From Clonostachys chloroleuca (Eukaryota; Ascomycota; Sordariomycetes; Hypocreales; Bionectriaceae): a stretch of 64,000 bases of DNA. Under the pieces are notes generated by a model, which was not told the DNA's origin, did no database searches, and was given only the letters and a program-made list of their open reading frames with translations. The position numbers were made by a program, and so were the translations under genes. Where the stretch lies: contig JBANAY010000004.1 in the NCBI GenBank assembly GCA_037952775.1, forward strand, positions 11,780,001-11,844,000, read 5' to 3'. How positions within the stretch are numbered: the first letter of the stretch is position 1; each line of letters opens with the position of its first letter. Positions 10,028 through 20,665 of the stretch are shown here, in pieces.

Positions 10028-11405
10028 TTAAACCCGTTTTAACGCAAGGATAGCTCTTCTGGCCTCGTCCAACGATGTTGGCGTGTTGTCGGCAGCTGAT
10101 CTCCTCTTCCGTCCCGGCCATACAACCTGTGACTCATCATCAAAATCCCACCACCCTGTGCCCCCTTGGTCGTGTATGCGCGACCTCTCTCGCCATGACG
10201 CCAGCCATCTCTCATCGGTGACCTCATGAACCGGGCTATCGTTGGGTAAAGAGTCTCTGACCAGGCGCTGTGGCTGCCATTCTTGCTCCTGCAAGATACC
10301 CAAGTTGTCGAGACGCTCGTTGTTCCACATCACATATCCCAAACTCCGTAGCATCGCTCGATTCGTTAGAGGTCCTAGTTTCTGGGCCCACTTCCACATT
10401 ACAAACGGGCCTTGGTCATAGTCCTCCGACGTTGCGAAGATGGGAATCGAATCGCCTTCTGTGGTGGACTCCTTGTAGCTGAACTCTTTCAGTGCTCTAT
10501 GAAGATTGAGGCGTCGGGTACCTGGAATGCCGCTGAAGAGCTTTTGTTGTTCCGCATACGTCTTTGCTGCCGCTATCCCCGTTATGGCACCTAAGCCTTT
10601 GAAGAGAAAGAATTGCAGGTCAGGCGAGCCGAGCCACAGGGCAGGCTCTACTTGAAACTCTCCCCAAAGAACATCATGAGCTGCCACATCATTGAAAACT
10701 GTGAAACAGTGGTAGATCGGTTAGCCTTTGTAGACCCGCGGGATTGCTATCTTACCTGGAGAAACTTTGCGGAAGAGAAAATCATGGACACAGGCAAGCT
10801 GCTCGACTTCCAAGGGTGCTAAATGAACAAGGAACTCGTTCATGCACCGACGTTGTGCGGCCTCTGGTATGTTGCTGGAGGTGGTGCGGAAGAGGTCTCA
10901 GCCATGTACAGCGCACGCATTATCCGTGCCTTCTCAGACGCTAGAAGTTCTAGAGTATCAGAAACGTGTCCACAGGTCGCAACAAGTTCTGGCAATGTCG
11001 TCTTGGAGAAGTCCTCGGCCAAGCTGGATACCACAGCGTGCAGTCTTGAGGCCCCAACCGCCTCTTCGATTGTAAGCCGGGTGACGAATTCCTTCCTCTA
11101 CTAGAAATGGTCTTGGAAGAAGGCCTGAATCAACGAAATCGTCGGGTTGACTAGGGCGAGTTTCGAGGCGTAGAGCGCAGCGATTGCTTCACGGCGCACA
11201 TGGTGCGTATCCAGCTCGTTGAAAAAGACTTGATGTATAATGGCGGATGGCGTCCTAGAGAATACATCATAGAACAAATGACAACTTAAGATAGCACAGC
11301 GTAACCCACCAAGGCCTGGCCTTCTACACCGCATAATATAGCGCGAACCAGCTCTGGGGCCAAGCGATGGAGATACGATTGCTGGGTTGCTGGTGCGCAC
11401 TCCAT
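10028..11405 (-). pseudogene. Decayed F-box-like / conserved fungal protein gene
   Basis: A gene of a common fungal hypothetical family that appears broken. The intact 3' portion reads from 10756 through a 57-bp intron (10699-10755, donor GTAAGA) into 10698-10028, with the conserved stretch EVEQLACVHDFLFRKV. Upstream the coding signal continues on the same strand but is interrupted. Near 10905 the frame slips by one base just after RALYMAE. Near 11100 two adjacent TAG stops follow FFQDHF, and after them the same frame resumes with KEFVTRLTIEEAVGAS. A start at 11405 (MECAPATQQSYLHRLAPELV, resembling an F-box start) cannot be spliced in frame to the next exon with a GT-AG pair. Two or three independent lesions suggest a pseudogene; sequencing error could explain one but hardly all. 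Function unknown. Confidence 0.7.
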
Positions 11406-12526
11406 GGTGAATGAATCGACGAGGAACCAAACAGGTACCTATCTATCTGGGGGGGTATATGTATGCCGAACCAGGCACGTGATAGGGTGGGCGGCATCAC
11501 CTTATGATTTTGTTACTTTTTAAGCCGCGCCCCTTTTTCGCTTCCAGCAACACGATCGATCGGTTAATTTGCTCTTTCTCTTCGAACACACAACATTCAT
11601 TAATCACCTTCACTAAAACCCTCATAGTCAACCAGAGATATTATTGTCCACCGATCCTACACGACCTGCTAGGAGCAATCCCCCCGACTGCGCACGTTCG
11701 AATCGTTCAGAGAATCATATCCATAGAGTAGTAGACTATTGCGTTGTGATACTCATGATAATCTAGGGCTTCCGCCATATCAAGCAATGCAAAGCAAAGC
11801 ACAGGGTTTAAGGCAGTCAAGATAGTATAACATTCCTGCAACTAGACCGCTGAAAGCTGGACTACGTATTAAATCTTGCACGCGCCTGAAGGGCCCTGCT
11901 AGCCGATCTTCTTTTCCGAATCAGAGTAACAGCGGTAAGTGAATAAACCGCCGTCACCAAAACTAGAAGAGAGTTGCGGTCAGCACCAACTCCATAAAGA
12001 GTTGCGGGAGAGGCATACGTAATGTCGATGTAAGGGTATCTTTCTAGATTGACTTGGTCCACGGACTTGTTTAACGCTTTAGTCGCTACTTTTTAGCGAG
12101 CCTCCGCCACAGGGCATACAGGGTCGTAGAAGCTGATCTCTGGCATCTTGCTGCGCCTGTAAGCCTCGGGAATGTATGTAAGAGTGGCAGAAGATAAAAG
12201 AACCAATGACAGTCTCTGGCGTGGCTGAACAAGGTCGACAAAAGGGCCGACTAGATTCTACAGCTTACAGAGAGATAGATAATATATTTGTAACCGTAAA
12301 GTGGGAAGAAGAGAGAGATGATGGGGCGGGGAATATGCAGCTAATAATAAGTTTATATACAAGAGAGAGCCAGGTTGCTTACGCGCTTACTCTTTGCGGG
12401 TCCGGATTTCATGCATGGGTGCTTTAAGCCTATTACGGGCATCGCTGCATTTCCAAATGACAAATCAGAATTTCATCTCCTATTCACATGCTCTCACAAT
12501 CAAAACAGCGAGGATAGCTCTTCACT
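11406..12526. other. Intergenic, no gene seen
   Basis: About 1.1 kb without a supported gene. Short frames (11504-11731 +, 11862-12062 -, 12206-12427 +) have no recognisable motifs. The 3' part must contain the promoter of the gene at 12527. Confidence 0.5.
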
Positions 12527-14078
12527 ATGGCCAAGAGGAAGAAGCATAGTCGAGATACTTTTTCATTCATTCATGTATCCCATCCTGATGGATTTAAGGA
12601 CAAAGAGACTCGAAATAAGATTCGTCGTCATGCCATGGGAGCGGCAGGCCAGTTGCGACTAAAGCCCCCTCGAAACCCAACCGTATCGGTTGATATCCCT
12701 CCAGACACAACCGTTATCATCGGTCAAAAACAACAATCGCTATTTCAACGTCCACAGCAGCAAATAGTACCTCATATTGCGTTTTTGGGTACATATCCCG
12801 TCGAAACGTGCACCAGGGCCCGCCAACTTATTCATTTTAGTATGCTCTTCTGCGCACATGTCTCGGACTTTGATGCTGATTATCAGTAGTGCAGGTTGCG
12901 GGCAACCTTCATTTCATACCATTTCGACATGAATCATACTCATTGGCTACTGCCGACCCCGCTGCGTTCTACCTTTACCTAGCGAATGCAGCCTTTCTAC
13001 ACAACCATCTTACACAGAAGGAAAGCAACCAAGAGTCGAGCAAGTATCTCGGTGTATGTTTGAGCCAGGTTATTCCAAGACTAGAAAAGGAGGCTCCTCG
13101 GTTTAGCCCTGGCTTGATGTACACTATGTTAGGGCTTGCCTGCCATGAAGTATGTGATCTTTCCCGCTGGATTTCATGGACATGGACTTCATGCTAAACA
13201 TCCGAAGACGCATTTGGGGAATTGGGATCGTCGAGCTGTTCACCTAGATGGTCTCGAACGGGCTATCAAGGCCCGCGGAGGGCTTGAAAGTCTTGATCAG
13301 ATGATCTCACTGCTTATATTTTGGTAACAAACTTAAATTTGGCCCCTACCACTCTACATTATCTAACTTATCTAGGTTCGATGTTCTCGAATCATCCTCA
13401 CGAGATTGTGTCCCTAGATACGCCATCCCTGCACATCTGAGGGTAGAATTATCACCCAAGGGGACAATATCCTCTGCATTGACTAGTATTATTGAAAGGC
13501 TAACACGGTCTGGAAAACACGAGATCACTGGAGCTCTCAAGAAATTTGGAATCCTTGTGGACTTCATAGGCCACAAAGCTCACGATGATGAATTTTGGAA
13601 CAGTTCATCGCAAGGGGCATCATTGATAACTCCTATTACGCATTCATTATTATCAATGCCAAGGCCAAGGGGAGCAATTGGCACAAATTATGATGGCTCC
13701 GGTGACTACTCGCTAGAAATGGCCCGGATTGCCTTGTTGGTTATCCTGGCGCGGCTCAAACAAACATTCTCATTTCCGAGTGACGAGCTCATTTATCTTC
13801 AGGAGAGATTCAGAATTCTCCTCCGTTCCCACTCTGGGTCTGAGTTTCCGGACCTTGAGCTTTGGTGTGTGGTTTATGTAGCCTTGATAGACTCGGCGCA
13901 CATGGGAGCATATGTCTCATACATCGACAGTATAGCCGAGGGACTTGGAGTTGAGGGTCCTGAAAACATCTTGGAATCGGCAAGAAACATAATCTTTGCT
14001 GATCGAATCTTTCCCTCAGCTGTCGGGGTTTTAAGTTTCAACGCTGCGAAAGGAAACATTATACCTGATCAAATTTAG
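12527..14078 (+). CDS. Fungal transcription-factor-like protein lacking the zinc cluster
   Basis: It resembles the C-terminal (Fungal_trans_2-type) part of fungal regulators. The N-terminus has the typical FSFIHVSHPDGFKDKET-like opening, and the middle has the signature DRRAVHLDGLERAIKARGGL. Proposed exons are 12527-12839, 12887-13149, 13208-13323 and 13376-14078. The third and fourth joins (GTATGT/GAAG and GTAAC/CTAG) rebuild clean reading frames. The first intron is only 47 bp and is the least certain. No Cys-rich DNA-binding domain is present and none can be placed in the 1.1 kb upstream, so it may be a co-regulator, a truncated gene, or one of the many family members without a zinc cluster. 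It lies downstream of the decayed F-box-like gene and convergent with the SDR. Confidence 0.65.
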
Positions 14079-14229
14079 GGCACTCTATACTGCAGTCACA
14101 GATGAAAATCCTGTTGGTATCGACATATATCTAAGAAAAACAAGTTCAGATATCGTTGAAGATTGCGAAGCGGGTGAAGACAAAGGACCATATGTTCTCA
14201 GTCTGTATAGATCCGAAACCTCTTTTGTT

Positions 14230-15144
14230 TCAGCAGCCTGTAACGCCCCCGCTGGCTGAGATGTATTGTCCCGTCAACCATCGACTTTTCTCCGAGGCCA
14301 GAAATAACACAACATCGGCAATGTCCTCGACATTGCCAGCTCTAGCTTCCGCTCTAGTTAAGTCGATGAAAGCCTGCACCGCTGGAGAATTGGGATCGTC
14401 TGGGAAATTATCTGTCTTGACCGAGCCGGGAGCGATAGTATTGATAGTTAGCCCATATTTTCGTCCGAGCTGTTTATCTCATACGTTAGTGACATCATTC
14501 TGAATCTGAATAAGAATGGACAGGACGAGATTCGGAATCTAACCTCCATAGAAAGGGCGAATGTCATCTGCTCCATTGCGGCCTTGCTGGCAGCGTACAT
14601 AGGATCATGCACAAAGCCAGTCTTTGATGCAGTGGACCCAGCGTTTATAATACGTCCACCTCGAGGCATGAAAGGAACTGTTTCCTGTTTCATGAACAGT
14701 GGCCCGAAAACGTTCACGCGGAATATTCTTTCCATGACCTCCGGCGAAATATCCAACGTCACACCATGAGCTCCGACTACGGCGTTGTTCACTTATTCCA
14801 GGCTTGATCAGCGACCACTATAGTGAATACTGTAAAGGGTATCTCTTACCTAAAATAGATATTTTAGATGAATTGAAGGCGTCGAGTGTTCTTTTGACGA
14901 TTTCCTTTGCGCCGCCGACGGTAGATATGTCCGCTTGAATAGTGACAACTCTGGCCCCAAGGCTCTCGATCTTGGCCTCTACTTCGGCCGCCCGATGACT
15001 GGAATCATCAGAGACATGATTGATGGCAACGGAACAACCGTTGCGAGCAAGCGCTGTGGCTATAGCGGCGCCAATGCCGTTCTCTTTCCCTGAGCCAGTT
15101 ACGATCGCAATTTTGCCTTGGAGGGACAGTGTGTCCGGGGTCAT
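14230..15144 (-). CDS. Short-chain dehydrogenase/reductase (SDR)
   Basis: A classical NAD(P)-dependent SDR of 260 aa, a normal length. Exons are 15144-14850, 14791-14544 and 14469-14230, with introns of 58 and 74 bp. The cofactor motif TGSGKENGIG is at 16-25. The NNAG motif is varied to NNAV at 100-103. The catalytic set is a Ser near 151 (GSTAS), Tyr164 and Lys168 in YAASK. The C-terminus has the usual TINTIAPGSVKTDNF segment and ends SASGGVTGC. It is divergent from the NmrA-like gene with a 741-bp shared upstream region, so the two may be co-regulated. Substrate unknown. Confidence 0.88.
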
Positions 15145-15885
15145 TGTTAATGCCGAGTTAAGAAGAAAGGTAGATGAAAATCCAGGACTACGTTGGCTCG
15201 TTGTTAAGAGAGTGAGATGATTATACCCAACGAAACTTTGGTCCTGTCTCCTTTATAAGTTCTCCCTTTTGTAGTCTCACATTAATCTTCATCGTTGCCT
15301 CCTTCCCCACCCTCAAATCCTTATCCGATGAAGAAACAACAGCTGTTGTAATCAGACATAACACAGCACCCTTAGTAGGTGCGTATTTGTAAGCCTCGGC
15401 GGTTCAGAGGTTGTCACCGTTGTGGCCGCCCTCACGCTAAAAGCCAAGCATTGCCGAAAATGGGAAAAAGAGATCCCTGTCCTACAGCTGAGCACTAGCA
15501 TGGTCCCATGAATAGATACTCCACCTAAGAAGTATCATCTAGGCTCTAATTTGACATTACCTGAAATGGCAAGAAGAGGCCCCTGCCATGCAGTGTCAGT
15601 ACTCTCTAGATCACTTACTTTTCAGTTTATCCGTAGTTGCGTAATGTTTTGATGGGCTGAGTTTATCTCAGCAAGGCTTGCTGAGACTGTAGCCTTCGAA
15701 GTGCATTGATAAGCAGTCACGTCATACGTTAAGGGACGTAGACTACATTTCTTAGGATTTGACTCATGCGATTGCTATCAGATTCATGGTATATATTGTG
15801 GAATATCCAACAATCTTCGATGACCTTTTTCTGCAAGCCATCCTGTTATCTTTTCTCACTTGCCACTTCATCCGAATATCTCACA
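15145..15885. promoter_or_regulatory. Divergent promoter region, SDR / NmrA-like
   Basis: 741 bp between two divergent start codons. No coding signal. No specific binding site assigned. Confidence 0.45.
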
Positions 15886-16997
15886 ATGGTTCACACTGTT
15901 GCCCTCCTCGCACCCAACGGAAATGTTGGTTCGGCGACTCTCAAACACTTACTCCCTGCTCACAAGGCAGGCAAGCTGAACCTGGTTGTTCTACATCGTC
16001 CAGGCAGCCCGCCAAAAGACCTTGACTTAGGCTCAGGCGTGGAAGTACGTGAGATTGATCTCGAGGGCTCCATCGAAAATATTCAAGCGGCCGTCCGTGG
16101 GGTGAATGCCGCAATGTAAGCTTATCATACTTTTTTTTATATGTTTTCAGTGGTATTTGTGCCGTGATGCTGATAAAACGAAGATCGGCTCTTCCCATAT
16201 CAGCCATCCATTTGCAAATAAACTTGGTGCGGGCTTTATCCAAGACCCCTGGATTCAGCACCTTCATCCCTGCAAGGTTCAGCATTCCCTTAAGTGCTGA
16301 TGATTATCCTCACCTTCCATTCATGGAACCTTTTCTGGAGACTGAGCGAATTGCTAAGGAGCTCGGTGTGGGTATCACCCACGTATGGACTGGATCTTTC
16401 ATCGCGTCTTTTAAGTTTGGGTGAGTATCCCTAATTCCATAAGATTGAATCGAGAAATTTTAGGTTCATCTTACGCAGTCTGCCAAAGTGATTTATGGCT
16501 GACGCTGAAGGCAGATGGTTGGGAACCAATTTACAAGAGAATAAGATCGTGGCAAGTGCCAACCAGTTAAAGAACTGGACTCCTATCACGTAAGTAATCA
16601 ACAATCTAGTTCTGAAGTTCATTCAACAATATCAGCTGAAAATTCGCTCACAAACCCAACTTAACCCTCTAGAACCATGGAACACTTAGGTTCCGCGCTT
16701 GCAACCCTACTGGCTCGAGACCCAGCCGATATTGTGGGTAAAAGCTTCTCCGCAGTTACGTTCCGCCCTTCCGGCAAAGATCTGGTGAATGTCTTCACAG
16801 AACTTAATGGTGGACAACCTACCACAGTGGTGGATCAAACGCCCGAGGATCTACAGCTACTGTTGCAAGATATTAAAGGCTCCGGCGCGTTCATGGGCGT
16901 GTACATGCGGCATTGGGACCGAGGAGATCTCGAGTTTCTAGGAAGGATCCCTGCCTCTGAGGGAATATCATTGCGCCACGAGTTCGAAAATCTGTAG
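15886..16997 (+). CDS. NmrA-like / isoflavone-reductase-like NAD(P)-binding protein
   Basis: An atypical extended SDR of the NmrA group (288 aa), which includes redox sensors and reductases. Exons are 15886-16115, 16184-16420, 16515-16589 and 16673-16997; introns are 68, 94 and 83 bp. The N-terminal nucleotide-binding loop is APNGNVG (9-15), where the first Gly of GxxGxxG is Ala. For intron 1 an acceptor at 16150 would make a 35-bp intron. The acceptor at 16183 instead yields the family-like ISALPISAIHLQINLVRAL. The PGFSTFIPARFSIP segment corresponds to the usual KRFIPSxFG strand. It is divergent from the SDR. Whether it is catalytic or a sensor cannot be told from sequence. Confidence 0.82.
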
Positions 16998-17337
16998 ATT
17001 TCGAAGAAATTGCTCTAAACAATCCACAGGCTGTTTCTTTTCTATTCGTGGTACTCTTAGAGCTCAGTTTGAGTAGCATAGAAGAAGTTTGGTAAAAGAC
17101 CATGTCAAAAAACCGATTTCATGCATGGTCTTCTACTCGATCAAGCATCATGGATCCTAGCAAGGAAGCCGTGATGGGACTAATGGAAAGTTGGCTATAA
17201 GCAGTAATGTCTGAATAAGGAGTTGCACAGTTCATTATACAACACTGATGCAGTGGCTTAGGGAGGGAATGTCATAGTCGTCTGTAGCGTCAATAATCGT
17301 CAACGGCTATCTAGCCAGTTCCTCTTTTAAAATAAAG
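16998..17337. other. Convergent intergenic region
   Basis: 340 bp between the 3' ends of the NmrA-like gene and the decayed SDR. No feature seen. Confidence 0.5.
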
Positions 17338-18204
17338 CTACATCCAGGCCCCATCAACCGAATAACAGCTGCCGCTGACAAAACTGATATCTGATCCAAG
17401 TAAGAAGACAACTACTTTTGGTACCTCATCAGCCGTCCCCTGGCGTCGAAACGCAATGGGCTCGTCAAAAACACCATCGGCTGATCTTGCTGTCAGGTCA
17501 TAATACCCTTGAATCAAGGGAGTATAGATTGGCCCCGGAGCAACTGCATTGACGCGTACTTCTCGATGACCATTTTCTTTGGCGGCGATGCGAGTGAGGC
17601 CTAAGATCCCGTGCTTACTTGCAGCGAAAGCAGCGTGGTTTGCTACGCCTATTGATGGTTAGAGCTTCTTTGAAATGGCCGTGCATTCAACGCACCCTTG
17701 ATATCGTAGCGACGGTGCTTTCAATATTCTGGAAACGAGAAGGTAGCTTACCAGTTGTGGCGCGTATAGATGCCATATTGACGATTGATCCACCATCCTC
17801 AATGTAGTTCAATTCCGAACGAAGGCAATACATCATACCAGTTAGATTTACATTCAGGATTTTAAACCACTCATCGTCTTGAAGCTCCGTAAGAGGCTGG
17901 ACTCCCTGGCCTTCTCCAATGATGCCGGCAATATTTGCTGCTCCATCTAGCCGACTGAATTGGCTTTTGATACCTGCAATCCAGCTTTCTACTCGATCCT
18001 TCTTAGACATATCGACTTAGTTAACTGTGAACAGAGGCTTTAGGGATTTCGAATTCAAGTAAGCCTCTCGAATTCTTCCGGTGCAGCAGTGTTAACGTCA
18101 GCGATTCAGACCGTTCCCGCGTGTTTTGAGATGAGCTTCGCTGTGACAAGGCCGATGCCACTTGCACCACCAGTCACAGCATATACCTTTCCGCTAAGAG
18201 TCAT
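17338..18204 (-). pseudogene. Decayed short-chain dehydrogenase
   Basis: A classical SDR reads from an ATG at 18204 with the cofactor motif TGGASGIG. An in-frame TGA follows KHAGTV, just before IADVNTAAPEEF, where an intact homologue would carry a sense codon. A second TGA and a TAA follow before the frame recovers at VDMSKKDRVESWIAGI. The rest is well preserved: NVNLTGMMYCLRSEL, then a 103-bp intron (17649-17751, donor GTAAGC), and a last exon 17648-17338 ending VDGAWM. The catalytic YxxxK is FAASK, so the Tyr is replaced by Phe, consistent with loss of function. Several independent lesions argue against simple sequencing error. Confidence 0.8.
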
Positions 18205-19356
18205 GGCTGAATGCAGAGGATATTTGGATGATTGAAAATGCTGCACACGATTCTGTTTGAGCACGATTCGAGGCCAGGTCTACAAGTCTAAGGTGACACG
18301 ATTCTCCTGTATTACCCCGCTTCTTACCTGAAACTTAAAGCGGAGAGGTTAATCAAAAAGAATGCGAAGAATTACATCTCCGACGGATCACCTTTGGAAG
18401 TGCGGAGTCTTCAGGCCTTGCCGACTGTCTGCTCGACGAATCTATGAAAGGGCCAATCAGGTTCCCCCGAAAACTAAAGACCATGAGTTTCTACTTCATC
18501 TAGAATTAATATCACATAAATATAGTCTATTATTTCAACCTGATTTCCTAGAGGAAAGTACCCCAAGTAAAACACCAAGGCACCACCATTTGATGTCGAC
18601 GTACCGCACTTGAAAAACAATTACGCTTATCGTAAAATTAATATGCAATTGCTTTTACATGCGATTTCTTACCTTTCAGAAGTTCTTTATGCTTCTGAGC
18701 GTCAAAGCATCAGCGGGAAGCCAGCAACCAACCGGATCCTTCATTGATCGCTTATATGAATCTCCATGGATGAGAGAGAAGGTTCAAACTTTTCCCTCCC
18801 AAGCAGCGGGTATTAGAAGGACACCAGACTACTTTTTGTAAATTAGCATTCCTGTATACCAGCCCCTAGTCCACTGACTGTCTTTGGTGTGTAGGTTCCA
18901 GAGCAATAGAAAATCTACCACTGCAGCTCTTCGGTTTAGATGTGGCTTGCGCTGGTGAGGCAGTTTCAATCGTGAGTTCAATGGGATGCATATGTTACTC
19001 CGCGGTTGGTCTAGTGCTTTTTCTAGAGATGCTCGAGAGAGGAGAGACGACCAATGCATGAGAATCTCTCTGACAATGCAAGTTCCACACATATCGCGCG
19101 GGCTTACCATTGCTGAATTTCGTGCATTAGCTAGGGGTCTACGAACCTAGTCCTAGTCAGTCGAGCAATTATGCCATCCAAAGGGGCAAAAATTGTCATT
19201 CTAAGAGGCGCTCGGAGAAGGTCTTTTAGTTCGAAGGGGCACGACTGGTGGGAATGCTACCGAGGAGTCTCCACCAGCAAAAATTCTTTGATGAAAAGCG
19301 GGGAGAAGTCGCCGCTAGGAGGGCACAACGAGAAAAATCAAAAAGATAACAATGAA
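18205..19356. other. Intergenic, no gene seen
   Basis: About 1.15 kb. Small frames on both strands (18362-18613 +, 18659-18841 +, 18829-19110 -) show no family motif or plausible splice joins. Confidence 0.5.
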
Positions 19357-19465
19357 TGCTCCCAGTGAGGCTCGAACTCACGACCTTCGGATAACCCACT
19401 CTTTGGAGAGGATCACACAGACAACTGTATGAGACCGACGCTGTAACCAACTCAGCCATGGAAGC
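19357..19465 (-). tRNA. tRNA-Met(CAT), elongator type, with 35-nt intron
   Basis: Read on the minus strand. The acceptor stem GCTTCCA pairs with TGGGAGC, followed by discriminator A. The D arm is GCTG..CAGC and the anticodon loop CTCATA carries the CAT anticodon. The variable loop is AGGTC and the T arm is GTGAG-TTCGAGC-CTCAC. An intron of about 35 nt sits at the canonical place one base 3' of the anticodon, giving a 74-nt mature tRNA from a 109-nt gene. It resembles elongator rather than initiator tRNA-Met. The base pair closing the anticodon loop would be T-T, a mild oddity. Confidence 0.9.
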
Positions 19466-20665
19466 TTGTTGTTGGCTGCTGTCGAGACAAGATTTGGACT
19501 ATGGCAGTTTGACCACCCCCAGCTTCCCACCCTACACACCAAACTGCTATCCCACCAATATTTCTGCAACGATCAGCTGTAGGCTCAATGCCATCCAATT
19601 CAGGTAGAAACGAGCAAGATTTGCGGATGTAAGATCTATGCAGCATATTAAGGAAACCTAGCGGGAGACAGCAATTTCTATGAGCTCTACCCACGTACGG
19701 TTAATGTAGTTTTCACCTCTCGCATCGCATTACTATATTCATATTTCACATGTACTCACAATCTACATATGGGTTTCAAAGAGGCTCCCTAGGCGTGCTA
19801 GTATCAACTAGGGATTAAAAAAATTCTTAGTCCCTTTATTTCACCCCTTACTTCCATAATAGAAGAAAAGGCTGCGCCAACCAAAACGGCGTCAATGCAT
19901 GGCAAGCACAGTTCCGCAGCTGGTAATCAAAGCGCAAGTAAACGCAAGTAGGTTCAAGTAAAAGATCTATAGATTATTGATTTACTTTTGCTCAGCTTGG
20001 CAACAACTAGTCAAGGCAAAATAAGCAATGTTGTTAGATTTGCTCTCGTATACCTACGCCCAATAATTCTGCTCCCAAAAACTGCAGAAGTTATGCATTA
20101 GAAGAGTGAGAGAAATTTTTGCCGCGCTTGTTTATAACCCTACACCGGATCTCGGAGCTGTGGGATCTCGAAATAGAAATCCATGATAACACATGGTCCT
20201 AGCTTCGCCCCTCTCCTAGCAACTTTTGCCGAGCATATTGACCCGATTTGTAAGTTGGAATGATTGATTTGATTGAAAGTCTCCGCTACACTGAGTGGTT
20301 TACACGGGGCTAATACTATTATCTCCGTAAAAATTGAAGAGATCGGTTTCTACCAAGATCCCGAGCTCAGTAAACACCCACTCGGTACACCCGTTGTCCC
20401 GAGAATAGAGGTTGGACTAGGTCGTCGCATTAGCATTGTTTGTAAGCCCTTTCTACACTCAATATATTTCATACTTGCCCGAGCTTGGTCATGATTTCAT
20501 AATGCCATATGAGGTGGTTCTGGACACTGGAAGATGCCTTTCGGCATCGATATTTAAAACACCTTGACTTCCTGGTGATCGTAGGTCGATTTGATCGAGC
20601 ATACATATTCTAAAACCTCATCAACCATCTACTTTATGCCAAATAATTGAAGAGCAAGCAGCTTT
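19466..20665. other. Intergenic, no gene seen
   Basis: About 1.2 kb, AT-rich. Short direct repeats of a CAAGTA/GCAAGTA motif occur at 19930-19965. No supported gene. The last part would hold the promoter of the SMP-30-like gene. Confidence 0.5.

Noticed and set aside
16116..16150. 35-bp intron in the NmrA-like gene ending at TTTTCAG
   Set aside because: Too short for a fungal intron, and it adds about ten residues not expected in the family; the acceptor at 16183 gives a better match.
6262..16997. A classical secondary-metabolite cluster
   Set aside because: No polyketide synthase, NRPS, terpene cyclase or prenyltransferase core gene could be found on either strand.
17338..18204. RIP as the cause of the SDR stops
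   Set aside because: The stops cannot be assigned to CpA-to-TpA changes without an intact reference; left as a test rather than a claim.
18829..19110. Minus-strand 93-codon frame
   Set aside because: No recognisable domain and no join to the flanking frames.
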